DNA of 48,749 bases from a virus. Positions within the stretch are counted from its first letter, which is position 1, and each line of letters opens with the position of its first letter. The notes under the pieces are model-generated. The model searched no databases and had not been told where the DNA came from. It saw nothing but the letters and a program-made list of their open reading frames with translations. Positions 1 to 8,062 of this stretch are shown here, one piece after another. The stretch covers positions 1 through 48,749 of the IMG/VR virus record IMGVR_UViG_3300033150_001344. One strand, given 5' to 3'. Made by a program: the position numbers and the translations under genes.

Positions 1-2
1 TT

Positions 3-56
3 ACAAAAATATCTAATATAAATAATAAAAAAGAAAAAGTAGAGTTTATAGCGTAA
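3..56 (+). other. possible 3' end of a gene truncated by the window edge
   Basis: One frame is open from the window edge to a TAA at 54-56, giving 17 residues ending in KVEFIA. It would be the tail of a gene lying upstream. The stretch is short and AT-rich, so an open frame could be chance. Nothing identifies the product. Confidence 0.2.
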
Positions 57-71
57 AGTTTAACAATAGTT

Positions 72-458
72 ATGAATGCAATAAAAGGTGAAAATAATCC
101 AGTAAAATTAGCAAGACTATACACAGATATGGAATCACTTGTAGAAGATTCAGAAGCACTAACAAAGCTATTGCATATAACAGAAGATGAGTTAAAGAGC
201 TATAAAACACTGCTTGAAATGGCAGATAATGAAGAAGATGTTGAAAAATTACTAAAACTAACCCAAAAACCAGAAATAAATGAAGTAAAGCTAATTTTAG
301 ACAACAGACAGCTTGAAGTGTTTGAAATAGCAGTAGGCCATACTGGAATTGGAGATAAAACAGAGGCAACTATATCTATCTTTGAAGATTGGCTAAAAGA
401 GAAAAATATTGACTTCCCACAGGATTTAGAGCCAAAAGAAGGTGAAATAGATGATTGA
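72..458 (+). CDS. hypothetical acidic protein upstream of terminase genes
   Basis: A 128-residue, mainly alpha-helical, acidic protein that I do not recognise. It starts at the first ATG of the frame, with no strong ribosome-binding site visible. Its 3' end overlaps the next gene by 8 bases, so the two are probably co-transcribed. It lies two genes before the small terminase, a place where packaging accessory or DNA-binding proteins are often found, but no motif supports a specific role. Confidence 0.6.
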   Translation: MNAIKGENNPVKLARLYTDMESLVEDSEALTKLLHITEDELKSYKTLLEMADNEEDVEKLLKLTQKPEINEVKLILDNRQLEVFEIAVGHTGIGDKTEATISIFEDWLKEKNIDFPQDLEPKEGEIDD

Positions 459-795
459 GGATTATTTAAAAAAGGAAGGCAAAGATGAGCTAACAAACAC
501 TTTTACAGCCAAGATGGCTTTAGAAGGCGAAACAGTAGAGGCAGTTGTGTATTTAGATGAAGAATTAACCCTCTTTGTGATGAAAACAGGCTGTTCTTTC
601 CTTCTTTTTTCAGATGGAGCATTCAAAACCCTCGGTAGAGAAAAAACAAAAGCATTAATAGATGAATTTGAAAAACAAAATGCTAATATAACTTTAAGCT
701 ATTATAAATTAAAAAACCTTTCAATTTTTAATGCCAAGCAAGAAAGCCAAGCAAGAGAAGAAGGTAAAAATGGTGACCAAAACCCAACTACTTAA
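451..795 (+). CDS. hypothetical protein
   Basis: A 114-residue protein overlapping both neighbours (8 bases before, 65 bases after). It has a beta-rich core around residues 20-55 (hydrophobic strands ending in SFLLF) and a charged C-terminal tail rich in Glu, Lys and Gln. No family is recognised. The long overlap with the terminase small subunit candidate suggests translational coupling, although the next gene could begin later at an internal ATG. Confidence 0.55.
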   Translation: MIEDYLKKEGKDELTNTFTAKMALEGETVEAVVYLDEELTLFVMKTGCSFLLFSDGAFKTLGREKTKALIDEFEKQNANITLSYYKLKNLSIFNAKQESQAREEGKNGDQNPTT

Positions 796-1348
796 TTTAA
801 AACCAATAAAAGATAGCAAAAGAGCAAGAGAATTAGGTAGAATAGGTGGTAGAAAAAGAAGTTTAAAAAAGAGATTAGCCGCTGTTCTAAATGCCACTAA
901 ACATGCCAAATATACAAAAAATGAGATAGTGATAAAAGCTATCACTCCAACACCAGCAGAGAAAGCCGCAGGCATAACCAAAGATGATAAATTAGAGATT
1001 ATTAAAAAAATAGCACCTGCCCTTACAGCAGAGAACGCTATGGAGTTTTTTAAATACAATGCCGAAACACTTGCTACAATAAAAACAAAAATAATACAAT
1101 TAGAAAGAGAGTATGAAAAGTTAAGTGAGAAAGAAAAGCAATCAAAGAAAGGCAGAATGATAAGAACAGCACTCTGGTGGTGGTTACAATATTATGATAG
1201 AGAGCAGAAGTTTGGAGAGGTTAAGTTTGGTTTGAATAAAATAAACATACAACAAAACCAAATCAATATAGACCAAAAAATAAGCATAACAGAGCTTATG
1301 CACGAAATTTGTGGTAATCCAGATGATGATGACTACCTTGATGAATAA
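731..1348 (+). CDS. putative terminase small subunit
   Basis: A 205-residue protein directly before the large terminase and overlapping its start, the normal place for the small packaging subunit that recognises viral DNA. The N-terminus is strongly basic and contains an RARELGRIGGRKRS stretch, a motif type common in small terminases and in DNA-binding tails. The middle is helical and charged (residues ~115-140), and the C-terminus is acidic (NPDDDDYLDE), which could contact the ATPase. No helix-turn-helix can be assigned by eye. The internal ATG at 773 (MVTKTQLL) is an alternative start that would shorten the overlap with the preceding gene. Function is inferred mainly from position and composition. 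Confidence 0.6.
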   Translation: MPSKKAKQEKKVKMVTKTQLLNLKPIKDSKRARELGRIGGRKRSLKKRLAAVLNATKHAKYTKNEIVIKAITPTPAEKAAGITKDDKLEIIKKIAPALTAENAMEFFKYNAETLATIKTKIIQLEREYEKLSEKEKQSKKGRMIRTALWWWLQYYDREQKFGEVKFGLNKINIQQNQINIDQKISITELMHEICGNPDDDDYLDE

Positions 1349-2960
1349 AATAAAATGCCTACCAAGTTGGTATGGTGATGAAGTTGAGCTAACTGAAAAA
1401 GAGAGTAAGTATTTAAAGTTAGTTACTCGGCTGTTTAATGTCAAGACAGAAGCAGGAACAAAAATTCCTTACAGGCCTACAAAATACCAAGCAGAGTTCC
1501 ACGCAAACTCTATTAACATAAAAAAACAACACGCAAAGGATATTTTATTTATAAAAGCAAGAGGTGTCAGCTTTACAACATTAAGCTGTATGGAGTTAAT
1601 ACTCTCTGCTTTTCAATTCAAATCACAAATCTTCCCAATAATAGCCCAGAGGCAAGACTCTGCCATACAAATAGTGAATTTATGCAAATGGTTGATTAGA
1701 AATGCAAATGTTCCTTTAGAGAATGAAGTTGATATTAAAGAGATGGAGATAAGGTTTTTAAGAACAAACTCAAGCATAAGGGCTTATCCAAGTGGCAGTG
1801 CAAGTGACGCTGTAAGAGGTTTAAGGTTGATTAGAGCATTGATTGATGAGTATGCCTTCCAGCAAAGGGATAAAGAATTGTTGGCAAGTGTTCAAGACGC
1901 AATGATTGGTAAATTAGGGCAGATAATAATTGGCTCTACACCTTGTGGAAGAAACAACCACTTTTTTGAGCTTGTGCAAAATCCAGTTGGATTTAGAGTG
2001 TTTAGACTACCTGCTTTTGATGAGAGAAAAATTGACTTACATAAATCCCTTTTTGAGCAGAATTTAAAACCTATTGCTCCTTGGATTAATTTAAGGAATT
2101 TAGAAACAAAGCGAATGAGGGATTTAGAAATCTTCAAGCAAGAACATATGTGTGACTTTTTAGATGATAGCTTGAGCTTTATACCTTATAATTTAATTAT
2201 GAGCAATGTGGATAAGAGTTTAATCAACTACTTACATGTTATAAAAGAGAAGTTAGACTTTGTTTTTGAAAGCCAAAACCCAATGTATGTTGGAATTGAT
2301 GTAGCAAGAAATAATGACCTAACTGCTATTGTGATTTTTGAGAAAACCTACAATCCTGATGAGGATAAATATGTAATGGTTGAAAGATATATTGAAACAA
2401 TAAAAAATATGCCACTGCCTAAACAACAAGAATGGATAGACAGATTGTTTTTCCACTTCCCACAAATCGTAAGATGCAGGGTAGATATGACCGGTATAGG
2501 TTTGGGTTTGTTTGAGTATTTAAAAAGGAAGCATGGCAATAAGATAGAAGGAGTGCATTTTGCAGAGAAAGTAAGAACAGGACAAGGAAGAAGAAAAGCA
2601 CCCATAACAGAAAGAATGTCTGTGAATTTAAAAACACTACTCCAGGATAATGCAATCAGCTTAATTGAAGATGACCTACAAATAAAGCATTTGAATGATG
2701 TTGACTACAACTTTCAGGCAATAAGAAGGCAGGGAATGGGGCATGGAGATATATTTTGGGCTTGTGGTTTAGCCCTGCTTCCAGAAAGATTTAGGTCAGC
2801 ACAAACAAGCAGTTTTGAAACAAACATAAAGCCACAAAATAATAAATTACCAATACTCTCTACAGAAGAAGTAAGAGAATCAATGCCAACTAAACTATCT
2901 TGGGAAGAACATTTAAAATATTTGAGAAGGCAAAGGCAGAAAGGCAGTAGAAGGTGGTAA
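1341..2960 (+). CDS. terL: terminase large subunit (packaging ATPase and nuclease)
   Basis: The motor that pumps DNA into proheads and cuts the concatemer. From the ATG at 1341 (539 residues), an atypical Walker A reads KARGVSFTT near residue 72. Walker B is LIDEYAF at about 167-173, followed by the coupling motif GSTPCGR. The RNase H-fold nuclease follows, with acidic residues in GIDVARNND (D320), RVDMTGIG (D382) and GHGDIFWA (D470). Length and domain order match phage large terminases. The start is uncertain: in-frame ATGs also exist at 1323-1331, none with a strong ribosome-binding site. The gene overlaps the small subunit by 8 bases with the chosen start. Confidence 0.93.
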   Translation: MNKIKCLPSWYGDEVELTEKESKYLKLVTRLFNVKTEAGTKIPYRPTKYQAEFHANSINIKKQHAKDILFIKARGVSFTTLSCMELILSAFQFKSQIFPIIAQRQDSAIQIVNLCKWLIRNANVPLENEVDIKEMEIRFLRTNSSIRAYPSGSASDAVRGLRLIRALIDEYAFQQRDKELLASVQDAMIGKLGQIIIGSTPCGRNNHFFELVQNPVGFRVFRLPAFDERKIDLHKSLFEQNLKPIAPWINLRNLETKRMRDLEIFKQEHMCDFLDDSLSFIPYNLIMSNVDKSLINYLHVIKEKLDFVFESQNPMYVGIDVARNNDLTAIVIFEKTYNPDEDKYVMVERYIETIKNMPLPKQQEWIDRLFFHFPQIVRCRVDMTGIGLGLFEYLKRKHGNKIEGVHFAEKVRTGQGRRKAPITERMSVNLKTLLQDNAISLIEDDLQIKHLNDVDYNFQAIRRQGMGHGDIFWACGLALLPERFRSAQTSSFETNIKPQNNKLPILSTEEVRESMPTKLSWEEHLKYLRRQRQKGSRRW

Positions 2961-2965
2961 ATAAA

Positions 2966-3070
2966 ATGCAATGCAAAGATTGTAAGTATTTTTTCGGCGG
3001 ATATTGCAGAAAGCTAATAGCAGAAGTCAGCCCAGATTATTATTGTGAAGAATGGGAAGAAAGAGAATGA
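2966..3070 (+). CDS. mini-protein with four cysteines
   Basis: A 34-residue ORF starting 5 bases after the terminase stop. Two CxxC-like spacings (MQCKDCKYF, then GGYCRKL and YYCEEW) suggest a small metal-binding fold, of a kind common in phage genomes. The pattern MxCKDCKYF...GYCxK...W resembles known small zinc-type ORFs of unknown role. It overlaps the next ORF by 4 bases (ATGA), which supports it being translated. Confidence 0.6.
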   Translation: MQCKDCKYFFGGYCRKLIAEVSPDYYCEEWEERE

Positions 3071-3177
3071 AGGCAAAGAAAAGAAAGAAAGTGGATATTA
3101 ATAAACTAATCACTATCTTAATTAATGAGATAAACAAATATGAGTTAGACTTCCTCAAAAGAGAGGACAGGAGGTAA
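3067..3177 (+). CDS. very small basic helical protein
   Basis: A 36-residue ORF coupled by an ATGA overlap to the mini-protein before it. The N-terminus is Lys/Arg-rich (MKAKKRKKVD) and the rest is a probable amphipathic helix. Its last codons, AGG AGG TAA, supply the ribosome-binding site (AGGAGG) of the nuclease gene that follows. No function is recognised. Confidence 0.5.
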   Translation: MKAKKRKKVDINKLITILINEINKYELDFLKREDRR

Positions 3178-3180
3178 AAG

Positions 3181-3510
3181 ATGTATGAATATAAAGCATT
3201 TGTGTTAAAAATAATAGATGGCGATACAATAGATGTTGATTTAGATTTAGGGTTTAAAATCCACACAAAGCAGAGGTTAAGGCTTTATGGCATAAACACA
3301 CCAGAGATAAGAGGCGAAGAAAGAGAAGAAGGGCTTAAATCAAAAAAGTTTGTTGAAAGCCATCTTCCTGTTGGGAAAGAAATTTTGGTAAAAACACAGA
3401 AAGATAAAACAGGAAAGTATGGCAGGTATTTAGCCACAATCATTGTAGATGGTGTTAATTTAAATGAATTGCTAATAGCAGAAGGATTAGCAGAGAGGTA
3501 TAAGGGGTAA
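3181..3510 (+). CDS. staphylococcal nuclease-like (thermonuclease) protein
   Basis: A single SNase-fold domain of 109 residues with no signal peptide. The signature pieces are all present: IIDGDTIDVD (D15 as metal ligand), LRLYGINTPE (R34 and E42 matching catalytic Arg35 and Glu43 of the S. aureus enzyme) and KTGKYGRYLA (R82 matching Arg87). The position of the usual second Asp ligand is Asn39, a substitution that may weaken metal binding. AGGAGG lies just upstream of the ATG. Lacking a signal peptide, it should act in the cytoplasm; degradation of host nucleic acid or processing of DNA during packaging are possible roles. Confidence 0.88.
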   Translation: MYEYKAFVLKIIDGDTIDVDLDLGFKIHTKQRLRLYGINTPEIRGEEREEGLKSKKFVESHLPVGKEILVKTQKDKTGKYGRYLATIIVDGVNLNELLIAEGLAERYKG

Positions 3511-3512
3511 GA

Positions 3513-3782
3513 ATGGGTATAACACTTGCAGAATTAGATGAACTTTGGCAAGGTCAGAATATAGATAAATCAAACCTTAAACTTTTATGCAGAAAGTATG
3601 GACCGCATATAATAATAGAATGGATAAACAGAGGGCTTACAATACATAAAAAAGATATGGTAATAGAGTGGTATAAACAAAAACTACGAGAGCTTGGAGT
3701 TGAAATAATGGAAAAACCTAAAGAGGTAAAAGATGAAAGGTTGTTTAAAGAAGACTATGGCGACTACTTTGGAGAAGAATGA
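3513..3782 (+). CDS. hypothetical protein
   Basis: An 89-residue protein beginning 3 bases after the nuclease stop, preceded by a GGGGTAAGA ribosome-binding-like stretch. The sequence is helical and charged, with a central IIIEWINRGLTIHKKDMVIEWY segment containing repeated EW motifs. The C-terminus is acidic (EDYGDYFGEE). I recognise no family. It overlaps the next ORF by 50 bases. Confidence 0.55.
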   Translation: MGITLAELDELWQGQNIDKSNLKLLCRKYGPHIIIEWINRGLTIHKKDMVIEWYKQKLRELGVEIMEKPKEVKDERLFKEDYGDYFGEE

Positions 3783-4044
3783 GAAAAAACAACAAAAACA
3801 AGTTATGCAGAGGTTTTTAGAGTATGAGTATAAAAACAAATATGGAAGAAGGGTTGTTGGCAAACTACAAGAAAAAGATGTTCCAGCTTGTATGAGGTTA
3901 AGGAAAACACTTTCAGGCTTATATGCAGAAGGATGTAATGGTTGTGATATTAAATGCCATTTTAAAGAAGTAAGATGGGTTATGGCATATAAAGAGATTG
4001 TGAATATAAAGGATAAAAAGTTTAAAAACAAAGGAGGTAATTAA
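3733..4044 (+). CDS. hypothetical protein with Cys cluster
   Basis: A 103-residue protein. The chosen start is supported by AGAGGT eight bases upstream; an ATG at 3757 would reduce the overlap with the preceding gene. Residues ~55-75 contain CMRLR...EGCNGCDIKCHF, a cluster of four Cys and one His that could bind zinc or an Fe-S cluster. The C-terminus is Lys-rich. No family recognised. Confidence 0.5.
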   Translation: MKGCLKKTMATTLEKNEKKQQKQVMQRFLEYEYKNKYGRRVVGKLQEKDVPACMRLRKTLSGLYAEGCNGCDIKCHFKEVRWVMAYKEIVNIKDKKFKNKGGN

Positions 4045-4045
4045 G

Positions 4046-4366
4046 ATGGAAATAGGAGAAATAAGTAAACTAACACAGGATATAAAGGATTTGTTTTTCC
4101 TAACACAAAACAAAGTGTTAGATAAAGCAGAGTGCAGAAAGTTGTTAAACGAAGTTAGAGCAAAGTTAGGCTTTGCAGAAATGACAAAAGAAGATTTTGA
4201 AAGGAATTTTTCAGGAGCACCAACACAAGTAAGGCAAATACCACAGAGCAATGTAAAACATGCAGGACAACACCACGAAGTGAAGGTAAATGTCCCAGAG
4301 GGACAACAACAAGTGGTAGAAGCACAAAAACCAGAGAAGTTGAACACAACAAAACAAGAAGGGTGA
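4046..4366 (+). CDS. hypothetical protein with Gln-rich tail
   Basis: A 106-residue protein with a good GGAGG ribosome-binding site overlapping the end of the previous gene. Residues 1-55 look helical. Residues 56-106 are rich in Gln, Pro and Val (QVRQIPQSN...VPEGQQQVVEAQKP) and probably unstructured. No function is recognised. Confidence 0.55.
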   Translation: MEIGEISKLTQDIKDLFFLTQNKVLDKAECRKLLNEVRAKLGFAEMTKEDFERNFSGAPTQVRQIPQSNVKHAGQHHEVKVNVPEGQQQVVEAQKPEKLNTTKQEG

Positions 4367-4370
4367 GAAA

Positions 4371-4544
4371 ATGCAACCAATGATAGCAATGTATGGTTTT
4401 AGCTTACTAACTTTGTTTAGTTGGCTAACACTATACACAGAATTAAAGAAAGCAAAGAAGAAGTATAAAAAAGAAGTGTTAAGAGCTTACCTTTCAGCAT
4501 CTTTAATCTTAACAATAATAGCATTGTTGAGCTGGTTGTTGTGA
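4371..4544 (+). CDS. small two-helix membrane protein
   Basis: A 57-residue ORF with two hydrophobic segments (FSLLTLFSWLTLY at ~10-22 and ASLILTIIALLSWLL at ~43-57) separated by a Lys-rich loop (ELKKAKKKYKKEV). This is a helical hairpin typical of small viral membrane proteins. GGGTGAG precedes the ATG. It ends by overlapping the GTG of the zinc-ribbon gene. A role in lysis or in the virion is possible but unsupported. Confidence 0.6.
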   Translation: MQPMIAMYGFSLLTLFSWLTLYTELKKAKKKYKKEVLRAYLSASLILTIIALLSWLL

Positions 4545-4699
4545 GAATAAAGTGTCCAAAGTGCGGAAGTAAGCTGTTCAGGTTAGAGCAAACTATAGAA
4601 GGGTTGGATGTGATATGCCATAAATGTAGAGAAAAACTGCTGGGAATGAAGCGAACAATACAACAACAAACACCTTACGACCAACAATTATATGTTTGA
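4541..4699 (+). CDS. Com-like zinc ribbon protein
   Basis: A 52-residue ORF starting with GTG inside the stop of the preceding gene. It carries CPKCG...ICHKC (C-x2-C, 16 residues, C-x2-C), a classic zinc ribbon like that of the Mu Com translational activator and related phage proteins. The C-terminus is Gln-rich. The GTG start is inferred from coupling. The next gene starts inside this one by an 8-base overlap. Confidence 0.65.
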   Translation: MRIKCPKCGSKLFRLEQTIEGLDVICHKCREKLLGMKRTIQQQTPYDQQLYV

Positions 4700-5006
4700 T
4701 AGAATGAAATTAAAACTAAAGCAAGATAGAGAAGGAAATTTAAAAAGACTATGGCTAAACGACAGTGAGATAGGTTTAGATAAAACAAAAATCATCTACC
4801 TAAATATTAATATTAGTGATAATAGAAAACTAATAGAGTTAGCTTTAAACCTCAATAATCTAACATTAGATGAATTGGAAGGGTTTATAACACTGACAAA
4901 TCCGACAAAAGAAAGCATTGAAAAACTTAAACAAATAATAAAAAAATTTGAAGATGATAATAAGCAAAAACCTACTAAAAGAGTTTTGGAAGCTAAAGAA
5001 AGTTAG
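4692..5006 (+). CDS. hypothetical protein
   Basis: A 104-residue Leu/Lys/Asn-rich protein of alpha/beta character, with no recognised family. An ATG at 4704 is an alternative start. It overlaps the next ORF by about 50 bases in the +1 frame. Position suggests that it belongs to the packaging and early head transcription unit. Confidence 0.5.
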   Translation: MFDRMKLKLKQDREGNLKRLWLNDSEIGLDKTKIIYLNINISDNRKLIELALNLNNLTLDELEGFITLTNPTKESIEKLKQIIKKFEDDNKQKPTKRVLEAKES

Positions 5007-5361
5007 TTTAAAAGGATTTGAAGAAGAGTATAGTGCTTATAAAACTGCTGAAGGTTGGTTCCAAAAGAACGAAAAAGCTCTGTTTAAATTTTTAAAAAGG
5101 AGGCAATTTAGAGTGGAAGCGATAATTAACAAAACGGAAATTCAAAAATTAGTAAGAAAGCACTTTCCTTACATAAGGATAAGAAGATGGGAGGAAGACC
5201 AACTTATAGTAGAGGTGGATATATTTAAATTAAAAAGAAAGGTAGTAAGAGGTATTGAGTTGTTCTCTTTGCCAGAGGATATAAGGATAAGAAAAGGAAG
5301 CTATACACTTTGTCCTGTGTTGAAAGAGAAAGAAACAAAACTCTACCTGCTTACAAGATAA
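4954..5361 (+). CDS. hypothetical basic protein
   Basis: About 135 residues, rich in Lys and Arg (FKFLKRRQFRVEA, IRIRRWEEDQLIVEVDIFKLKRKVVR). It appears to be an alpha/beta protein with several strands in the second half. The start is uncertain because the 5' part overlaps the preceding gene and no strong ribosome-binding site is visible. It ends just before a TATA-like element, so it probably closes the first transcription unit. Confidence 0.5.
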   Translation: MIISKNLLKEFWKLKKVSLKGFEEEYSAYKTAEGWFQKNEKALFKFLKRRQFRVEAIINKTEIQKLVRKHFPYIRIRRWEEDQLIVEVDIFKLKRKVVRGIELFSLPEDIRIRKGSYTLCPVLKEKETKLYLLTR

Positions 5362-5362
5362 C

Positions 5363-5382
5363 AATTATTTTTATATATAAAG
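5363..5382 (+). promoter_or_regulatory. archaeal-type promoter box at the start of the head module
   Basis: AATTATTTTTATATATAAAG follows the previous stop by one base. It is a variant of the AATTATTTTTAAATAC motif found at other gene junctions here and resembles an archaeal TATA box with T-rich upstream bases. The next gene begins 25 bases downstream after GGAGG. Confidence 0.5.
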
Positions 5383-5407
5383 AAGTAGTAAAAAGAAAGG
5401 AGGAAGA

Positions 5408-5662
5408 ATGAAAATAAAAGAATTTTTAAATATGAGGCTTTTAATTTTGAAAGCCAGAGTTAAGAGGTTAATAGATAGCAAGTTAATACAATATTTTTTA
5501 AGCTTTGATATAACATTTATATTTGTTTTCTTATCATTAAAACTACTTAATTATAACTGGAATTTAGAAACACTACTTGCATCATTTGGATTATGGATAG
5601 TAGTAAAAGAAGTATTTAAATATTTAAGAGGTATAGCGTCTGAAATAAGACCGAAAAGATAA
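5408..5662 (+). CDS. putative membrane protein before the portal gene
   Basis: An 84-residue protein with a basic N-terminus, one clear hydrophobic segment (FDITFIFVFLSLKLL, ~36-50) and a weaker one (LLASFGLWIVVKEVF, ~57-71), followed by a basic tail. GGAGG lies at a good distance from the ATG. No family recognised. It precedes the portal by 12 bases. Confidence 0.6.
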   Translation: MKIKEFLNMRLLILKARVKRLIDSKLIQYFLSFDITFIFVFLSLKLLNYNWNLETLLASFGLWIVVKEVFKYLRGIASEIRPKR

Positions 5663-5674
5663 GAGGTGCTTAAA

Positions 5675-8011
5675 ATGAATTTTAAAGAGTTTTTTACTCC
5701 AGAAAGAGTAATTACAAAACTTGGAGCAATTAAGTTTCCAACTAACATATTTAAGGAAGAAAAAAGAACACCACATTATGAGATGGATAAAGCTCTTACG
5801 CTTTATGAAACAAGACCAATGGTTAATAGTGGTGTTAAGCAACTTGCGAGATTTATGACAGGAAATGAAATCTCTGTCCAGAGTGGAGATGAAAGAACAC
5901 ACAACTTCTTAAACAAATGGATAAGAATGAGGCCTAACTTTGATAATGAAGTGTTTAATATGATAATTAGTGGTTTAGTAACTGGTAATATATTTATAGA
6001 GAAAGCTTGGAAAAAGATGAGCAATGGCATGTTGTGTTTGGATAATATTTATAATATAAATGATTGTAGTAGGGTGTATTATAATTTAGATTATAGAGGA
6101 AATGATGATGAGTTTTGGCTTTATGAAGTGCCTATTGAAATTAAAGCTTTTCCAATAATGGGGGAGATGAAAACACCTAAATTCTATAAGGTTAATTATG
6201 TTTATGGCTCTTACTTATTCCAAAAAATGATTTGGGCAGTTCCTATTCATAAAAACAAAATAGCCCATTGTAAGTTAGGTTGGAGCAGGGATAATATTTA
6301 TGGCAGAAGTTTTCTTGCATCTGCAATAGATGATGGCGAGGTATTAACAGAAATTTTGAAGAATTATAGTGTGATAGCAAGGTATAGAGCAATAGGCAGA
6401 AAGATATTCAGCATAGGAACACCAGAAGACCCTGCTGGACCAGATGATATTGATAAATTAGAAAGTGATTTAAAAAACATAGAGGATAAAGACCATATTA
6501 TAATTAATAAAGAGATAAAGTCAGAACCACTTTCCTTTACAGGCGAGAATGACCCTATGGATACACAGATAGAGTTCTTGAGAAGGGATATAAGCAGTGG
6601 GATTATTCCAAACTTCTTAACACCTTGGAATTCTGAAGTAAATAGAGCCACAGCAGGTGAGGTAAAAATACCATTTGAATTGGAGATTAACTCATTCAAA
6701 TCCGACTTAATACAATTCCTCAATAAAGTTGTTATAGATGAGTTAAGAAAGGTATATCCTTGGATTGCTGAAGATGCTACATTCACTTTCGGTGTGATTG
6801 ATTTAGAAAGCAAAGAGGAAAAGATAAACTATGGTAGTAGTTTATACCAACTTAACATCATCACTTTAAATGAATTAAGAAAGTTAGCAGGTTATGAGGC
6901 AATAGAAGGCGGAGATGTATTTTATAAAGATTTGGCAGGAACACCTATGGGAGAAAGTGTAAACCTTACAATACCAAAAAAGATGGTAAAGGTTGAGTTA
7001 AAAGAACAGGCCACAGTAGACATAAGTGATGATGAGTGGATGAGAAAGATGTATAGAAAAGGAATGTTCAAGGAAGTGAGTAATCCAAAAATAGTAAGAG
7101 GGTTTAATATAAATGGAAGAAGGATAAGAATGTTAAGCTCTGATGAGGGTTATTTTATTTATGATGGTATTACCCTTTTAAATAAATTTGAGAAAGATGA
7201 AAAAGATGTTGCTGACTTTTATTTTAATAAAGTGAAAGAAAAGAGGCAGAAAGCATTAGATGAATTTTATGATGAAGAACTACCAGAGCATAAGGTTATG
7301 GACGATTTTTATAAAGAGATAAAAAGGTTAAACGCAGAAGTAATTAATGAAGTGTTTAAAGAGATACCAAAAAATAAGGTAAAAGCAGAGAGTTGGTTTA
7401 AAGAGCAAACAACATTAGGAGCAGGTATGCTTCCAAAATTAGATGGTATATTTTCTAAATTCAATGATAGGATAAGCAGTATTGTTGATGATGTTACAAA
7501 TAAACTCTTTGGCATAGTGGTTGGAAAAACAACACTGCTTGGACCAGATGTAGAAGCAGATGAAGCAGTAAAAAGAGAGCTAAAAGCAAGAGCAGATATT
7601 CTAAAACAGAGAACAATACAAGAGCTTAAAACAATGAATGAAAAGATGAAAACAGATATTTTTAGAAGTTTAAGTGATGGCATAACTGCTAGGAGTAAAA
7701 TATCTGACATACAACAAGAGTTAAAAGATAAGTATGCAAGTTTCAAAACAAAGGAGAATCCACAAGATTGGCAAATAAGCAGAGTTGTAAGAACAGAGCT
7801 TAACAACTCAACTATAATGATGAAGTTATTAAAGTGGAAAGAAATGGGCTTTGATAAAGTAGAGCATATCACAAAAATTGATGATAAAACAGGAGAGAAA
7901 GATAGAAAATTCAACAGAAGAATTTTTGATATTGAATACTTACTAAACAATGAAGAAGATAGAATCCCACTTCACCCTTCATGTCGTTGCACTTATGTGG
8001 CTTATGAATAA
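5675..8011 (+). CDS. portal protein fused to a Mu-F/SPP1 gp7-type minor head domain
   Basis: A 778-residue protein starting at the ATG after GAGGTG. The first ~460 residues have the character of phage portals, the dodecameric DNA gate at the capsid vertex: 'TRPMVNSGVKQLARFMTG' near the N-terminus, then alpha/beta wing regions. The last ~200 residues match the Mu F/SPP1 gp7 minor head family: RVVRTELNNS (~704-713), HITKIDDKTGEKDRKFNRR and the terminal HPSCRCTYV motif with its paired Cys. A charged helical linker (~480-600) joins them. In most phages these are two adjacent genes; here they form one polypeptide with no frameshift or internal stop. The minor-head part would sit inside the head near the portal. 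Confidence 0.85.
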   Translation: MNFKEFFTPERVITKLGAIKFPTNIFKEEKRTPHYEMDKALTLYETRPMVNSGVKQLARFMTGNEISVQSGDERTHNFLNKWIRMRPNFDNEVFNMIISGLVTGNIFIEKAWKKMSNGMLCLDNIYNINDCSRVYYNLDYRGNDDEFWLYEVPIEIKAFPIMGEMKTPKFYKVNYVYGSYLFQKMIWAVPIHKNKIAHCKLGWSRDNIYGRSFLASAIDDGEVLTEILKNYSVIARYRAIGRKIFSIGTPEDPAGPDDIDKLESDLKNIEDKDHIIINKEIKSEPLSFTGENDPMDTQIEFLRRDISSGIIPNFLTPWNSEVNRATAGEVKIPFELEINSFKSDLIQFLNKVVIDELRKVYPWIAEDATFTFGVIDLESKEEKINYGSSLYQLNIITLNELRKLAGYEAIEGGDVFYKDLAGTPMGESVNLTIPKKMVKVELKEQATVDISDDEWMRKMYRKGMFKEVSNPKIVRGFNINGRRIRMLSSDEGYFIYDGITLLNKFEKDEKDVADFYFNKVKEKRQKALDEFYDEELPEHKVMDDFYKEIKRLNAEVINEVFKEIPKNKVKAESWFKEQTTLGAGMLPKLDGIFSKFNDRISSIVDDVTNKLFGIVVGKTTLLGPDVEADEAVKRELKARADILKQRTIQELKTMNEKMKTDIFRSLSDGITARSKISDIQQELKDKYASFKTKENPQDWQISRVVRTELNNSTIMMKLLKWKEMGFDKVEHITKIDDKTGEKDRKFNRRIFDIEYLLNNEEDRIPLHPSCRCTYVAYE

Positions 8012-8025
8012 TTATTTTAAATAAT
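8009..8025 (+). promoter_or_regulatory. TATA-like motif overlapping portal stop codon
   Basis: TAATTATTTTAAATAAT includes the portal TAA stop and is a one-T-shorter version of the recurring TAATTATTTTTAAATA motif. The next gene starts 38 bases later after AGGAGG. It could be a promoter, a T-rich terminator, or both. Confidence 0.4.
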
Positions 8026-8062
8026 ATAGAAGAAAAATTGCGAGAAGCAAAAAGGAGGAAAA

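Noticed and set aside
4692-5361. Possible frameshift joining the overlapping genes at 4692 and 4954 through an A-AAA-AAA run
   Set aside because: The second gene is in the +1 frame relative to the first, while the A run would give -1 slippage; ordinary overlap explains it.
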